Source of the DNA: Acutalibacter muris | Lineage (GTDB): Bacteria > Bacillota > Clostridia > Oscillospirales > Acutalibacteraceae | DNA: 64,000 nucleotides | Assembly: GCF_002201475.1 (NCBI RefSeq) | Contig: NZ_CP021422.1 | Location: 124,001-188,000 of the forward strand | Reading direction: 5' to 3' | In this document: positions 8,394 to 17,446 of the stretch, one piece after another | Layout of the letters: every line of letters starts with the position of its first letter | Numbering within the stretch: position 1 is the first letter of the stretch | The notes under the pieces: model-generated | Seen by the model: the letters and a program-made list of their open reading frames with translations, nothing else | What the model was told of the DNA's origin: nothing | Databases searched by the model: none | Translations under genes and position numbers: made by a program

Positions 8394-9326
8394 CTATTCC
8401 CCATAAAGTTCCGTAGAAAGATATCTGTCCCCACCGTCGGGCAGCAGCGCCACAAGGGTTTTTCCCCTGTTCTCCGGCAGCCTCGCCTGCTCCACAGCGG
8501 CCCAGAGGGCTGCCCCGGAGGAGATACCCACCAGGAAACCCTCGGTCCTGCCCATGAGCCGGGAGAGCTCAAAAGCGTCCTTGTCCTTTACCCGGACCAC
8601 TTCATCCATAACGGAAGCGTCCAGCGTCTCGGGGATAAACCCGGCCCCTATGCCCTGTATCTTGTGGGGGCCCGCCTGCCCGCCGCTGAGCACGGGGGAG
8701 TCGTCGGGCTCCACGCCGACTATTTTGATGCGGGGGTTCAGCCCTTTGAGGTATTTGCCCGTGCCGGTGATGGTGCCGCCGGTGCCCACGCCGGCCACAA
8801 ATACGTCTATGTTCCCCTCGGTGTCCTCCCATATCTCCGGCCCTGTGGTCATAAAGTGGGCGGCGGGGTTAGAGGGGTTCACAAACTGCCCGGGTATGAA
8901 GCTGCCCGGCATATCCTTGTGGAGCTCCCCCGCCTTAGCTATGGCCCCTGCCATACCGGCTCCGCCCTCGGTGAGCACCAGCTCCGCGCCGTAGGCCTTC
9001 ATGAGGAGCCGCCGCTCCGCGCTCATGGTCTCGGGCATGACAATAATCACCCGGTACCCTCTGGCTGCCGCCACTGCGCACAGGCCGATGCCGGTGTTGC
9101 CCGAAGTAGGCTCTATTATGACGGAACCCGGCTTCAAAATCCCGCGCTTCTCCGCGTCGTCCAGCAGGGCCCTTGCCACCCGGTCCTTTACGCTGCCGGC
9201 GGGGTTCATGGCCTCCAGCTTTGCGATAAGCCTTGCCTGAAGCCCAAGCTTTTCCTCGAGCCTTCTAAGCTCCAGTAAAGGTGTGTGGCCGATAAGTTGG
9301 TCGGCCGAGGTAAATATCCTGCTCAT
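8394..9326 (-). CDS. cysK: Cysteine synthase A (O-acetylserine sulfhydrylase)
   Basis: A 310-residue PLP enzyme that makes cysteine from O-acetylserine and sulfide. The PLP lysine lies in NPAGSVKDR, the substrate-binding loop is PTSGNTGIG, and the phosphate-binding loop is GTGGTITGTG. The length is normal for the family. The gene is monocistronic, with its own promoter at 9386-9415. No serine acetyltransferase gene is adjacent. Confidence 0.95.
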   Translation of the reverse strand: MSRIFTSADQLIGHTPLLELRRLEEKLGLQARLIAKLEAMNPAGSVKDRVARALLDDAEKRGILKPGSVIIEPTSGNTGIGLCAVAAARGYRVIIVMPETMSAERRLLMKAYGAELVLTEGGAGMAGAIAKAGELHKDMPGSFIPGQFVNPSNPAAHFMTTGPEIWEDTEGNIDVFVAGVGTGGTITGTGKYLKGLNPRIKIVGVEPDDSPVLSGGQAGPHKIQGIGAGFIPETLDASVMDEVVRVKDKDAFELSRLMGRTEGFLVGISSGAALWAAVEQARLPENRGKTLVALLPDGGDRYLSTELYGE

Positions 9327-9385
9327 AATACCCCTCCAATTCTGTAGATTCGCTGTCCCTTCAGCATATGCGCTTCGCTATGATT

Positions 9386-9415
9386 ATAATACCACTAAGC
9401 TGATAGGTTTGTCAA
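9386..9415 (-). promoter_or_regulatory. Promoter of cysK
   Basis: Minus-strand TTGACA (9410-9415) and TATTAT (9386-9391) with an 18-bp spacer. The spacer holds CCTATCAGCTTAGTGG, which could be an operator, but no known cysteine regulator box is clear. Confidence 0.6.
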
Positions 9416-9465
9416 GCTAAATCGCAAAAACATAGGCGGAGCGTCGCACGGCGCTCCACCTTTTC

Positions 9466-10740
9466 TTATTCAAGTATGCACTTCTGTCCCTCTGCGGTAT
9501 ATGGCTCCCAGCGGGGAAGGGCGGGGGCGTTGGGGTCGCCGTTCTTCGCGAAGTTGGTCCAGTACCCGGCCACACGGTCCGCCAGCTCCCGGTCCCTGTC
9601 CTCCCAGGGCCGCCAGCAGCGGGAGAGGGTGTTAAACACGTACCAGAGTTCCGCCGAGTGGAAGGCTCCGGCGCTGTCGCCGGGGAGCCTTCTGGTGAAG
9701 TAGTACATATAGGCGGGGGCGCGGCCCAGCTTCAGCTGGTTCTGGCAGAACTCGGCCCCGGCCCTTTGCAGCAGGTCGTCGCCGCCGATATCGTCGGCCA
9801 GGGAGCCTATCATGTACTGTATGTCGTGTATCTTTCCATCAAGAGCCGCGCTGTCGGTGGTGTCCTCCAGCAGCCAGCCGTCCACGTGGGGGGTCCAGGA
9901 GAGGCTCTGGCCGGAGACGGCGTAGGCCGCGTCCCGAAGCTTTTCTGCTGGGACCTCCCGTAGCTCCGCTATGGTGGAGACCCCCAGGTGCTCCATAAGC
10001 TTTCTCCCGCTCTCATGGGCCTGCTCTCTGGAGGGGGTCTCGTGCAGGCTGTGCAGACCGCCGCCGCTTTGCAATATTGCGCGGCGGCACATACCCTCTG
10101 CGAGCTTCGAGGAGATGATGGCCTGCACGCTCATGCAGCCTGCGGACTGGCCGAAGATGGTGATGTTCTCCGGGTCGCCGCCGAAGCCGGCTATATTCTC
10201 CCGCACCCACTTGAGGGCGGCTATCTGGTCCAGTATGCCGTAGTTGCCGGAGACCTGCTCCTCGTTTTCCTTTTCCAGCCCCGGGTGGGCAAAAAAGCCA
10301 AAGGCGTTCACCCTATAGTTGATGGTGACAAGAAGGACTCCCCGCCGGGCCATGTCCTCACCGTCGAACTCCTTCTCGCTGCCGGTGCCGTGCATGAAGG
10401 CCCCGCCGTGTATCCAGAACATCACTGGAAGCTTCGCGTCAGGCGCGGCGCTCTCCGGCGTCCAGACGTTCAGGTACAGGCAGTCCTCACTGAGGGCGGG
10501 CATGGGCTGGTCGTAGAACTCCCTGCCGTAAAGGTCCATGCCGCTCAGGTCCGCCTGGGGGCAGGAGCAGCCGAACTCCTTACAGCTTAACACCCCCTCC
10601 CAGGGCTCATGCTCCTGGGGGCGGCGAAAGCGCAGCTCCCCCACCGGCGGCGCGGCGTAGGGTATGCCCTTGAACACCACGGCCCCGCCGGACAGGAAGC
10701 CCTCCACCTTACCCTGCTTTGTGCTGACAGCTGTTTCCAT
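9466..10740 (-). CDS. Type-B carboxylesterase (para-nitrobenzyl esterase family)
   Basis: A 424-residue alpha/beta-hydrolase. The oxyanion region WIHGGAFMHGTG and the nucleophile elbow FGQSAGCMS are typical of type-B esterases, with Gln in place of the usual Glu of GESAG; the catalytic His is likely in FHSAELWYVF. It is shorter than the usual 480-550 residues, lacking part of the lid. There is no signal peptide, so it is cytosolic. An AAGGAGAG site precedes ATG. It lies 26 bases after the Nudix fusion gene, probably in the same transcript. Confidence 0.85.
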   Translation of the reverse strand: METAVSTKQGKVEGFLSGGAVVFKGIPYAAPPVGELRFRRPQEHEPWEGVLSCKEFGCSCPQADLSGMDLYGREFYDQPMPALSEDCLYLNVWTPESAAPDAKLPVMFWIHGGAFMHGTGSEKEFDGEDMARRGVLLVTINYRVNAFGFFAHPGLEKENEEQVSGNYGILDQIAALKWVRENIAGFGGDPENITIFGQSAGCMSVQAIISSKLAEGMCRRAILQSGGGLHSLHETPSREQAHESGRKLMEHLGVSTIAELREVPAEKLRDAAYAVSGQSLSWTPHVDGWLLEDTTDSAALDGKIHDIQYMIGSLADDIGGDDLLQRAGAEFCQNQLKLGRAPAYMYYFTRRLPGDSAGAFHSAELWYVFNTLSRCWRPWEDRDRELADRVAGYWTNFAKNGDPNAPALPRWEPYTAEGQKCILE

Positions 10741-10766
10741 TTTTAATCTCTCCTTCGGGTTATTTT

Positions 10767-12188
10767 TTATTCTATACAGTTCCTGATATACTCAGAAACC
10801 ACGGCCCTATAGCTCTCTGTCCTATAGTCCATCTTTCCCACAAACTCTAGGACCTCGTCCTTTGTGACCCACTGAAGGCCGGTGACCTCCTCCTTTTGCA
10901 GAGTAAGGGCGCTCTCGTCCAGGTCCGCGCGGACGAAGAAAACGTCGGCGAAGCTGTGGCCGCCGGTCTCTATCCAGCGGTATACTTTTATATAGTCCTC
11001 CATGGGCAGCTGCACGCCCAGCTCCTCCTTTATCTCGCGGTTAAGACATTCTATGGCGGTCTCCCCGGCTAGGGCATGGCCCATGGTTATCTCCCACTGT
11101 CCGGGCCGGAATTTCTTGTTTTCCGAGCGCTTTTGCAGAAGGAAGCGGCCATTGCCGTCATATATATAGGCGTGCACGCCCAGGGTGAAGAACTCCCCCT
11201 TGCCGCCGCTGTCCCGCTCTATGGTCTCCCCGGTGAACTTGCCGTCCCGGGTATAGAGGTCCTGGAGCTCCGGGCCGCCCTGGCTCTCGGGGCCCTCAAG
11301 GGCGATGGGCTCCAGAAGGCTTGGCCGCTCCTCTTTTTTGTTCCCCTTCTCCGGGGCGGGCAGCTCGTTCTCCTTGAGCCGTGGGATGAACCGCGGGGCA
11401 AAGCGCCCGGTGCCCCGGCCCATGATATATATCATGCCGATAACGGAGAACACCACCGCGCCGATGAAGTTCACGAACAGGTCCTTCATAGTGTCGTGCA
11501 GGCCGATGTCCAGATACCCCGGCCAGCTCTCGCCGTTTACGACCACGTTCTCTATGGGTATATGCACAGGGGAGTTCTTCCCCTGGGGGTTAAGGCTGAC
11601 GGTGTTCACAACGTTCACCCAGGTGTCCTTCTGCATATCCATCTGGAAGAAGTAGTCCATGCCGTACTCGAAAAACTCCCACAAGACGCCGATGGTCATG
11701 GAGAAGCAGAAGGCCACCACCGCCACGAACACCGGCGACAGCCGCACCCGAAAGCGGCGGGAGCGGTTGAGGATGTCCACCATGGCTATGCCTATGGCAG
11801 CCATCAAAAAGCCGTTGATGGTGTGCAGCATGGTGTCCCAGAAGGGGAATATCAGGTAATACTCCTGTATCTCTCCAAGTATCTCGGCGGAGAAGATGAA
11901 CAGAAGGATTATCACCTCAAGGGTGTTGGGCACGTCGATATGCAGCCTTCGCTCTACAAAGCTGGGTATCATAAACAACACCAGCGTCAGCGAGCAGAGG
12001 AACACGTCGTAATACTCGCCGTTCATAAGCTGCAATATCAACACCAGGAGCACCAGCACCCGAAGCACCACATATACCGTGAACAGCACCGGGTGCTCCC
12101 GGGCCTCCTTCTTCACCCTCTGAGCATCTTCCCGCCTGCGCAGGGCGCGCTCCTCCTTTGTGAGCTTTTGCTTTTCCTTCTTAGCCAT
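10767..12188 (-). CDS. Membrane protein fused to a C-terminal Nudix hydrolase domain
   Basis: A 473-residue protein. Residues 1-35 are very basic; about six membrane spans follow up to residue 270 (resembling YjdF/DUF2238-type proteins); an acidic linker leads to a Nudix domain at about 325-470. The Nudix box fits GHALAGETAIECLNRE followed by IKEELGV, which is complete in metal-binding residues. The Nudix part resembles IPP isomerase/YfcD-like enzymes. The fusion suggests a hydrolase tethered to the membrane face; the substrate is unknown. A GGGAGGT site precedes ATG. Confidence 0.8.
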   Translation of the reverse strand: MAKKEKQKLTKEERALRRREDAQRVKKEAREHPVLFTVYVVLRVLVLLVLILQLMNGEYYDVFLCSLTLVLFMIPSFVERRLHIDVPNTLEVIILLFIFSAEILGEIQEYYLIFPFWDTMLHTINGFLMAAIGIAMVDILNRSRRFRVRLSPVFVAVVAFCFSMTIGVLWEFFEYGMDYFFQMDMQKDTWVNVVNTVSLNPQGKNSPVHIPIENVVVNGESWPGYLDIGLHDTMKDLFVNFIGAVVFSVIGMIYIMGRGTGRFAPRFIPRLKENELPAPEKGNKKEERPSLLEPIALEGPESQGGPELQDLYTRDGKFTGETIERDSGGKGEFFTLGVHAYIYDGNGRFLLQKRSENKKFRPGQWEITMGHALAGETAIECLNREIKEELGVQLPMEDYIKVYRWIETGGHSFADVFFVRADLDESALTLQKEEVTGLQWVTKDEVLEFVGKMDYRTESYRAVVSEYIRNCIE

Positions 12189-12227
12189 TTTGTACCTCCC
12201 TTATCCATGACACAGCCTATCTGCTGG

Positions 12228-12803
12228 CTATATACACTTTTCCAGCACCAGCCCATCATATTTCTTACCGTCTACGGTATAAGCGCCCTTCCTCCGCTTC
12301 ACTTGCGTGAAACCCAGTTTTCTTGCGCACCCCAGCATACGCGTGTTGCCGCTCCATGTCTCCAAAATAAACCTATGTTCACCCCATCCACGGTAATACT
12401 CCATTAAAGCTTTCAGGGCCTTTCCGCCTATCCCCCTGCCCCAGAAATCCATCTCGCATATCTCAACGCCGAGCCCACGCACCGAAGAGTTCTCCTGCGC
12501 GTTTTTATGCTGGTCGATTGACGCCCAGGGCGTAGGCTCAAAGTTTTCGTCCAGGTAATAGGACGATACCATACCGATATGCCTCCCAGCCGTTTCTATC
12601 TCAAACCTCCACCGGATATCCGGCAGCTCGGAAATAATTTGCAGCATATCCTCACGCAGCTCTCCGGGATCTGCCGGCTCCAGCTTTCCCCAAGGAGTGT
12701 CAGAGTAAAACCATGCGGTATCCTCATTGGTCCAGCGAACTTCGTCCTCCACATCTGAAAGCCGGTAATCCCGTAAGGTGATATCGTCAAAGGTGATTTC
12801 CAT
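12228..12803 (-). CDS. GNAT family N-acetyltransferase
   Basis: A 191-residue RimJ/RimL-like acetyltransferase. The acetyl-CoA loop is in DFWGRGIGGKALKALM and the C-terminal ETWSGNTRMLGCARKLGF is typical of the group that modifies amines or ribosomal-protein N-termini. The substrate is unknown. It has its own promoter (12847-12875), divergent from the UPF0237 operon. Confidence 0.85.
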   Translation of the reverse strand: MEITFDDITLRDYRLSDVEDEVRWTNEDTAWFYSDTPWGKLEPADPGELREDMLQIISELPDIRWRFEIETAGRHIGMVSSYYLDENFEPTPWASIDQHKNAQENSSVRGLGVEICEMDFWGRGIGGKALKALMEYYRGWGEHRFILETWSGNTRMLGCARKLGFTQVKRRKGAYTVDGKKYDGLVLEKCI

Positions 12804-12846
12804 GTTCAGCGCTCCATTACATTAGATGTTCAAATTTTGTTTTCTA

Positions 12847-12875
12847 ATTATAGCATACGATAACCCTCCTTTCAA
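12847..12875 (-). promoter_or_regulatory. Promoter of the GNAT gene
   Basis: Minus-strand TTGAAA (12870-12875), 17-bp spacer, TATAAT (12847-12852) with an upstream TG, giving an extended -10. Confidence 0.65.
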
Positions 12876-12898
12876 GTTGCTTTATGAAATATCCGGGC

Positions 12899-12928
12899 TT
12901 GACAAGCGCCCCCCCTCTGCCGCATAAT
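12899..12928 (+). promoter_or_regulatory. Promoter of the UPF0237/UPF0210 operon
   Basis: TTGACA (12899-12904), 18-bp spacer, CATAAT (12923-12928), 45 bases before the ACT-domain gene. Confidence 0.6.
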
Positions 12929-12972
12929 ATTACTATTGCATAACTACTCATAAGAGAGAGGGGACAACTTAA

Positions 12973-13254
12973 ATGAAAAGCTCAGAAAAGGCGGTCATCA
13001 CCGTCATCGGCAAGGATATGGTGGGCATACTCGCCAAGGTTACCGAGATATGCGCAAAAAGCGGAGTGAACGTTTTGGAGGTCACCCAGTCCATTTTGCA
13101 GGATATGTTCGCCATGGTCATGCTGGTGGACATGGGCGGGGCGTCCGTGGACGTGGCGGCGCTGTCCTCCGAGATGGACAGGCTCGGGGACAAGATGGGA
13201 CTGAAGATACACGTCATGCACGAGGATATCTTCCATTCAATGCACAGGGTATAA
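12973..13254 (+). CDS. ACT domain protein, UPF0237 family
   Basis: A 93-residue protein made of one ACT domain (AVITVIGKDMVGILAKVTEI), the small ligand-binding fold seen in amino-acid-responsive regulators. The family nearly always sits beside UPF0210 (here 14408-15766) and the two are thought to act together, but no activity is established. The ribosome site AGAGAGGGG precedes ATG. Two bases separate it from the GNAT gene, so they share a transcript. Confidence 0.9.
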   Translation: MKSSEKAVITVIGKDMVGILAKVTEICAKSGVNVLEVTQSILQDMFAMVMLVDMGGASVDVAALSSEMDRLGDKMGLKIHVMHEDIFHSMHRV

Positions 13255-13256
13255 CT

Positions 13257-14384
13257 ATGGAAATAAGAAAAGCAAGCCCCGCCGACCTGCCCATGGTGGG
13301 CTTCATAACCCGGCGGACCATACAGGAGGTGTACCCACACTACTACCCCCGGGGCGCGGTGGAATTCTTCCTTGACTGGCATAAGGACAAAAGCATACTG
13401 CCCGACATAGAGCGGGAGGAGGTGTACCTGCTGTTCGACGGCGGCATGGCGGCGGGCACGGTCACTCTCCACGGGGAGGAGATTACCCGGCTGTATGTGC
13501 AGCCCGGGCTCCAGGGCCGGGGGTATGGCCGGGCGCTGCTGGACTTTGCGGAGAGGTCTATCGGGGAGAGGTACGGAAAAATAAGGCTGGAGGCCTCTCT
13601 TCCAGCGGCGGTGCTATACTGGAAACGGGGCTATAGGGTGGTGGACGCGCTCACCGAGACCACAGAGCACGGAGACGTGCTCTGCTGGGACGTTATGGAA
13701 AAGCCCTGGGGGTCCGCCAATCTCTGCGGGGACTTTGACTCCTTCTGCAAAGCCGGACTTGCGGACCTCTACGGGCCCATCGGAAATTACAACCTGTTCA
13801 TGTCCTGCGAGGAGCCTGACCCTGGCGCTTTCCGGGAGCTCCCGGAGGGATATTCCATAAGGCCCTGCTGGCGAGACGAAGTTGACCTCTGGGCCGAGAC
13901 CGCCGCAGAGAAGCAGTACGCGACCTATGTCTTGGATTACTATAAGAGGGTATACGCCAAAAACGAGGAGGAGTTTTTCCGCCGCTGCCTGCTCCTTTGG
14001 GACGAAAGCGGCAGGCCTGCGGGTACCTGCCTTACCTGGCCCGCCTATGGAAGGGTGAATACCCTGGGCTGGTTCCGGGTTCTGCCGGAGCATGAGGGAA
14101 AGGGTCTTGGGCGGGCCCTGCTTACTAAGATACTGCGCGGGGCGGATATGCCCGTTTACCTGCATACCCAGCCCACGTCGGTGCGGGCCATAAAACTCTA
14201 TTCGGATTTCGGGTTCCGGTTCATTACCGGCCCGGCGATAGGCCACAGGAGGAACGACCTGGACCTGAGCCTGCCCCTTCTGCGCCGGGTCATGGCCGGG
14301 GCCGATTATGAGCGCCTTCGGTTTACAGAGACTGACGGCGCGCTGCACAACGCGGCGCTATCCAGCGAGCAGTCAGAATTTTAG
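13257..14384 (+). CDS. Tandem GNAT acetyltransferase (two GNAT domains)
   Basis: A 375-residue protein. The first GNAT domain (about 1-145) has the acetyl-CoA loop VQPGLQGRGYGRALLDFA; the second (about 190-345) has VLPEHEGKGLGRALLTKI and the conserved SVRAIKLYSDFGFR. Both loops look intact. It is placed between the UPF0237 and UPF0210 genes, which are usually direct neighbours. The start at ATG 13257 follows the ACT stop by two bases; an apparent N-terminal extension would run out of frame through the ACT gene and is not real. Confidence 0.85.
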   Translation: MEIRKASPADLPMVGFITRRTIQEVYPHYYPRGAVEFFLDWHKDKSILPDIEREEVYLLFDGGMAAGTVTLHGEEITRLYVQPGLQGRGYGRALLDFAERSIGERYGKIRLEASLPAAVLYWKRGYRVVDALTETTEHGDVLCWDVMEKPWGSANLCGDFDSFCKAGLADLYGPIGNYNLFMSCEEPDPGAFRELPEGYSIRPCWRDEVDLWAETAAEKQYATYVLDYYKRVYAKNEEEFFRRCLLLWDESGRPAGTCLTWPAYGRVNTLGWFRVLPEHEGKGLGRALLTKILRGADMPVYLHTQPTSVRAIKLYSDFGFRFITGPAIGHRRNDLDLSLPLLRRVMAGADYERLRFTETDGALHNAALSSEQSEF

Positions 14385-14407
14385 CCACCTTAAAGGGGGA
14401 ATAAGCT

Positions 14408-15766
14408 TTGAATACAAATGAGATATTAGAGACCATAAACATGATAGACAACGAGAACCTGGACGTGCGCACCATCACCATGGGTATCTCCCTTCTGGAC
14501 TGCGCGGGCCCGGACCCGGACGCTGCGGCCACTAAGGTATATGACAAGATATGCCGGTACGCTCAGGACCTGGTGAAGACCGGCGAGGACATAAGCAGGC
14601 AGTACGGCATACCCATCATCAATAAGCGCATCTCCGTCACGCCTGTCGCCATGGTGGCGGGGGCCTGCCCCGGTGCTTCGCCCCTGCGTTTTGCAAAGGC
14701 CCTGGATAAGGCCGCCCACACCGTTGGGGTCAATTTTATCGGCGGGTACTCGGCCCTGGTGCAAAAGGGTTTCGGCCCCGGGGACTACGCCCTTATGGAG
14801 AGCATACCCCAGGCCCTGTCGGAGACGGAGCTGGTCTGCTCCTCGGTGAACATAGGCAGCACAAAGGCCGGGATAAATATGGACGCCGTGGCGAAGATGG
14901 GCAAAATAGTCAAGCGCACAGCGGAGTTTACGGCGGATAGGGAGTGCATAGGCGCGGCAAAGCTGGTGGTCTTCTGCAACGCCCCCGAGGACAACCCCTT
15001 CATGGCCGGGGCCTTCCACGGGCCCGGGGAGCCGGACTGCGTGATAAATGTGGGGGTCTCGGGCCCAGGCGTGGTCCGGGCAGCCATAGAGAAAGAGGGC
15101 GGGGGAAGGAGCCTTGCGGAGATAGCGGAGCTCATAAAGCGCACGGCCTTCAAAATAACCCGCATGGGCCAGCTGGTGGCGCAGGAGGCCTCCCGGCGGC
15201 TCAACGTGCCCTTCGGCATAGTGGACCTGTCTTTGGCCCCCACCCCTGCTATTGGCGACAGTGTGGCCCACATTTTAGAGGGCATGGGCCTTGAGCAGTG
15301 CGGGGCCTTCGGCACCACGGCGGCCCTGGCCCTCTTAAACGACGCGGTGAAGAAGGGCGGCGTGATGGCCTCCTCCAGCGTCGGCGGGCTCTCTGGGGCG
15401 TTTATCCCGGTGACCGAGGATGCGGGCATGATAGACGCGGCCAGAAGCGGCTGCCTGACCCTCAACAAGCTGGAGGCTATGACGGCGGTGTGCTCGGTGG
15501 GCCTTGACATGATAGTGATACCCGGGGACGTGACCCCGGAGATAATCTCGGGTATTATAGCGGACGAGGCGGCTATCGGCATGGTGAACAGCAAGACCAC
15601 CGCCGTGCGGGTGATACCCGCCGTGGGCAAGTCCGCCGGGGAGGAGCTGGACTTCGGCGGGCTGCTGGGCCGGGGACCGGTGATGCCGGTGAACATGGCG
15701 AGCCCGGCGGAGTTTATTTCCCGGGGCGGGCGGATACCCGCGCCGCTGCAGAGTTTGAAGAATTAG
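14408..15766 (+). CDS. PFL family protein UPF0210 (DUF711)
   Basis: A 452-residue protein of the DUF711 family, structurally related to pyruvate formate-lyase/glycyl-radical barrels but lacking known activity. Recognisable segments are the N-terminal [27 protein letters not shown] and [18 protein letters not shown]. It is full length. It ends the operon with the ACT partner, followed 24 bases later by a terminator. Confidence 0.92.
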   Translation: MNTNEILETINMIDNENLDVRTITMGISLLDCAGPDPDAAATKVYDKICRYAQDLVKTGEDISRQYGIPIINKRISVTPVAMVAGACPGASPLRFAKALDKAAHTVGVNFIGGYSALVQKGFGPGDYALMESIPQALSETELVCSSVNIGSTKAGINMDAVAKMGKIVKRTAEFTADRECIGAAKLVVFCNAPEDNPFMAGAFHGPGEPDCVINVGVSGPGVVRAAIEKEGGGRSLAEIAELIKRTAFKITRMGQLVAQEASRRLNVPFGIVDLSLAPTPAIGDSVAHILEGMGLEQCGAFGTTAALALLNDAVKKGGVMASSSVGGLSGAFIPVTEDAGMIDAARSGCLTLNKLEAMTAVCSVGLDMIVIPGDVTPEIISGIIADEAAIGMVNSKTTAVRVIPAVGKSAGEELDFGGLLGRGPVMPVNMASPAEFISRGGRIPAPLQSLKN

Positions 15767-15790
15767 GGCTTTTAAGCGCAAAGAAAAGTG

Positions 15791-15819
15791 CCCCGGCTGT
15801 CCCGCCGGGGAGCTTTTTT
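15791..15819 (+). terminator. Terminator after UPF0210
   Basis: Seven-base-pair GC stem (CCCCGGC / GCCGGGG), six-base loop and T6 run at 15814-15819. Confidence 0.85.
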
Positions 15820-15846
15820 CATACCCCTGTGAAAAACCAATGGGGC

Positions 15847-15875
15847 TTGCAAAACTCCCGAGTTTGCGCTATACT
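15847..15875 (+). promoter_or_regulatory. Promoter of purC and the two-component operon
   Basis: TTGCAA (15847-15852), 17-bp spacer, TATACT (15870-15875), 30 bases before purC. I see no purine riboswitch in this short leader. Confidence 0.65.
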
Positions 15876-15905
15876 TGATAAAAAAACTGAAAGGGCGGCT
15901 TATAT

Positions 15906-16754
15906 ATGAAAAAGATTATCAGCGGCAAGGTGCGCGAGGTTTATGAGGTATCGGAGGACCGGCTTGCCATTGTCACCACCGACCGTATCTCGGCCTTCGA
16001 CGTGATACTCCCCACACCCATCACCGACAAGGGGAAGGTATTAAACTCCCTGTCCTCCTTCTGGTTCAGCTATACGAAGGATATCGTGAAGAACCACATG
16101 GTCTCCGAGGACCAGGCGGATATGCCGGAGGAGCTTCGGGGCCCGGAGTTCGAGGGCCGCACGATACTTGTGAAGAAGCTTAAAATGCTCCCCTTCGAGT
16201 TCATCGTGCGCGGTTATCTTTTCGGCTCCATGTGGAAGGAGTACCAGAAGACCGGCGGCTTCTGCGGCACAAAGCTCCCCGAGGGCATGAAGCAGGCCGA
16301 AAAGCTCCCCGAGCCCCTCCTTACCCCCTCCATCAAGGCCGAGGAGGGCCACGACGTGAACGTGTCCTTTGAGTATATGGCGGAGAAGCTGGGGGAGGAA
16401 ATGGCCCAAAAGGTCTGCGATACGGCCCTCAGCCTCTATAAGCGCTGCTATGACTACGCCTTTGAGCGGGGCATAATAATCGCCGACACCAAGTTCGAGT
16501 TCGGCCTGGACGAGAACGGCGAGCTGGTGGTGGGCGACGAGGTCCTGACCCCGGACAGCAGCCGCTTCTGGAGCCGGGAGGCGTATAAGGTGGGCGTTTC
16601 CCCAGAGAGCTTCGACAAGCAATACCTCCGCGACTGGCTCACAGAAAACGGCCTTGACGGCAAGACCCCGCCCCCGGAGCTGCCGGAGGAGGTGGTGCAG
16701 AGAACCCGGGAGAAGTACCTGGAGTGCCGGGAGCGGCTGGTGCCGAAGGGATAA
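15906..16754 (+). CDS. purC: SAICAR synthase (phosphoribosylaminoimidazole-succinocarboxamide synthase)
   Basis: A 282-residue ATP-dependent ligase of purine synthesis that joins CAIR and aspartate. The N-terminal GKVREVYEVSEDRLAIVTTD and the central VRGYLFGSMWKEY and DTKFEFGLDENGEL motifs identify it; the protein is of the longer SAICAR-synthase type. No other pur genes are beside it; a response regulator starts five bases downstream, an unusual operon partner. Confidence 0.95.
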   Translation: MKKIISGKVREVYEVSEDRLAIVTTDRISAFDVILPTPITDKGKVLNSLSSFWFSYTKDIVKNHMVSEDQADMPEELRGPEFEGRTILVKKLKMLPFEFIVRGYLFGSMWKEYQKTGGFCGTKLPEGMKQAEKLPEPLLTPSIKAEEGHDVNVSFEYMAEKLGEEMAQKVCDTALSLYKRCYDYAFERGIIIADTKFEFGLDENGELVVGDEVLTPDSSRFWSREAYKVGVSPESFDKQYLRDWLTENGLDGKTPPPELPEEVVQRTREKYLECRERLVPKG

Positions 16755-16759
16755 GCCCC

Positions 16760-17446
16760 ATGTACCGCATACTAGTAGTAGACGACGAGGAAAAAATCCG
16801 CGCCCTTATCCGCAAATATGCAGAGTTCGAGGGCCACAAGATAACGGAGGCCGAGAACGGTATGCAGGCCGTGGAGCTGTGCCGGAGAGACCCCGGAGCC
16901 TTTGACATAATTATCATGGACGTGATGATGCCGGAGCTTGACGGCTTCTCCGCCGCCGCGGAGATAAAAAAGACCTGCCAAGCACCCGTGCTTATGCTCT
17001 CGGCCCGGGGGGAGGAATACGACAAGATACACGGCTTCGAGCTGGGGGCGGATGACTACGTGGTAAAGCCCTTCTCCCCCAAGGAGCTTATGCTGCGCAT
17101 AAACGCCATAATGAACAGGGTGCGCCCCTCTATAGCCCAGCCCCGGCAGACAGAGAGCTTCGGGGGTCTGACGGTGGACCTCGGGGCCCGGACGGTCTCG
17201 GTGGACGGCCAGCGTGTGGAGCTCTCCCCAAAGGAGTATGACCTTTTGACGTACCTGATGAAGAATAAGGGGCTGGCCCTCACCAGGGAGCAGCTGCTGA
17301 CAAACGTCTGGGGCTATGACTTCTATGGCGACGACCGTACCCTGGACACCCACATTAAGCTCCTGCGCAAGCGGCTGGGCCCTTACAGCGGCTTTATCGT
17401 CACCCTTAGGGGAGTGGGGTACAGGTTCGAGGCCCCGGACGTATGA
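16760..17446 (+). CDS. OmpR/PhoB-family response regulator
   Basis: A 228-residue regulator. The receiver domain (1-120) has acidic pocket VVDDEE, phospho-acceptor Asp in DIIIMDVMMP and Lys in VVKPFSPKEL. The winged-helix DNA-binding domain (about 130-225) has LSPKEYDLLTYLMKN and DTHIKLLRKRLG. It overlaps the next histidine kinase gene by four bases (ATGA), so they form a pair. The start ATG 16760 is the first residue of the receiver domain. Confidence 0.94.
   Translation: MYRILVVDDEEKIRALIRKYAEFEGHKITEAENGMQAVELCRRDPGAFDIIIMDVMMPELDGFSAAAEIKKTCQAPVLMLSARGEEYDKIHGFELGADDYVVKPFSPKELMLRINAIMNRVRPSIAQPRQTESFGGLTVDLGARTVSVDGQRVELSPKEYDLLTYLMKNKGLALTREQLLTNVWGYDFYGDDRTLDTHIKLLRKRLGPYSGFIVTLRGVGYRFEAPDV

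Noticed and set aside
11076..12407. 443-residue plus-strand open frame
   Set aside because: It lies opposite the membrane/Nudix fusion gene; its His/Leu/Gly-rich composition is a GC-bias artefact.
14426..15696. Long minus-strand frames opposite UPF0210
   Set aside because: The UPF0210 protein is clearly recognisable on the plus strand; the antisense frames have shadow composition.
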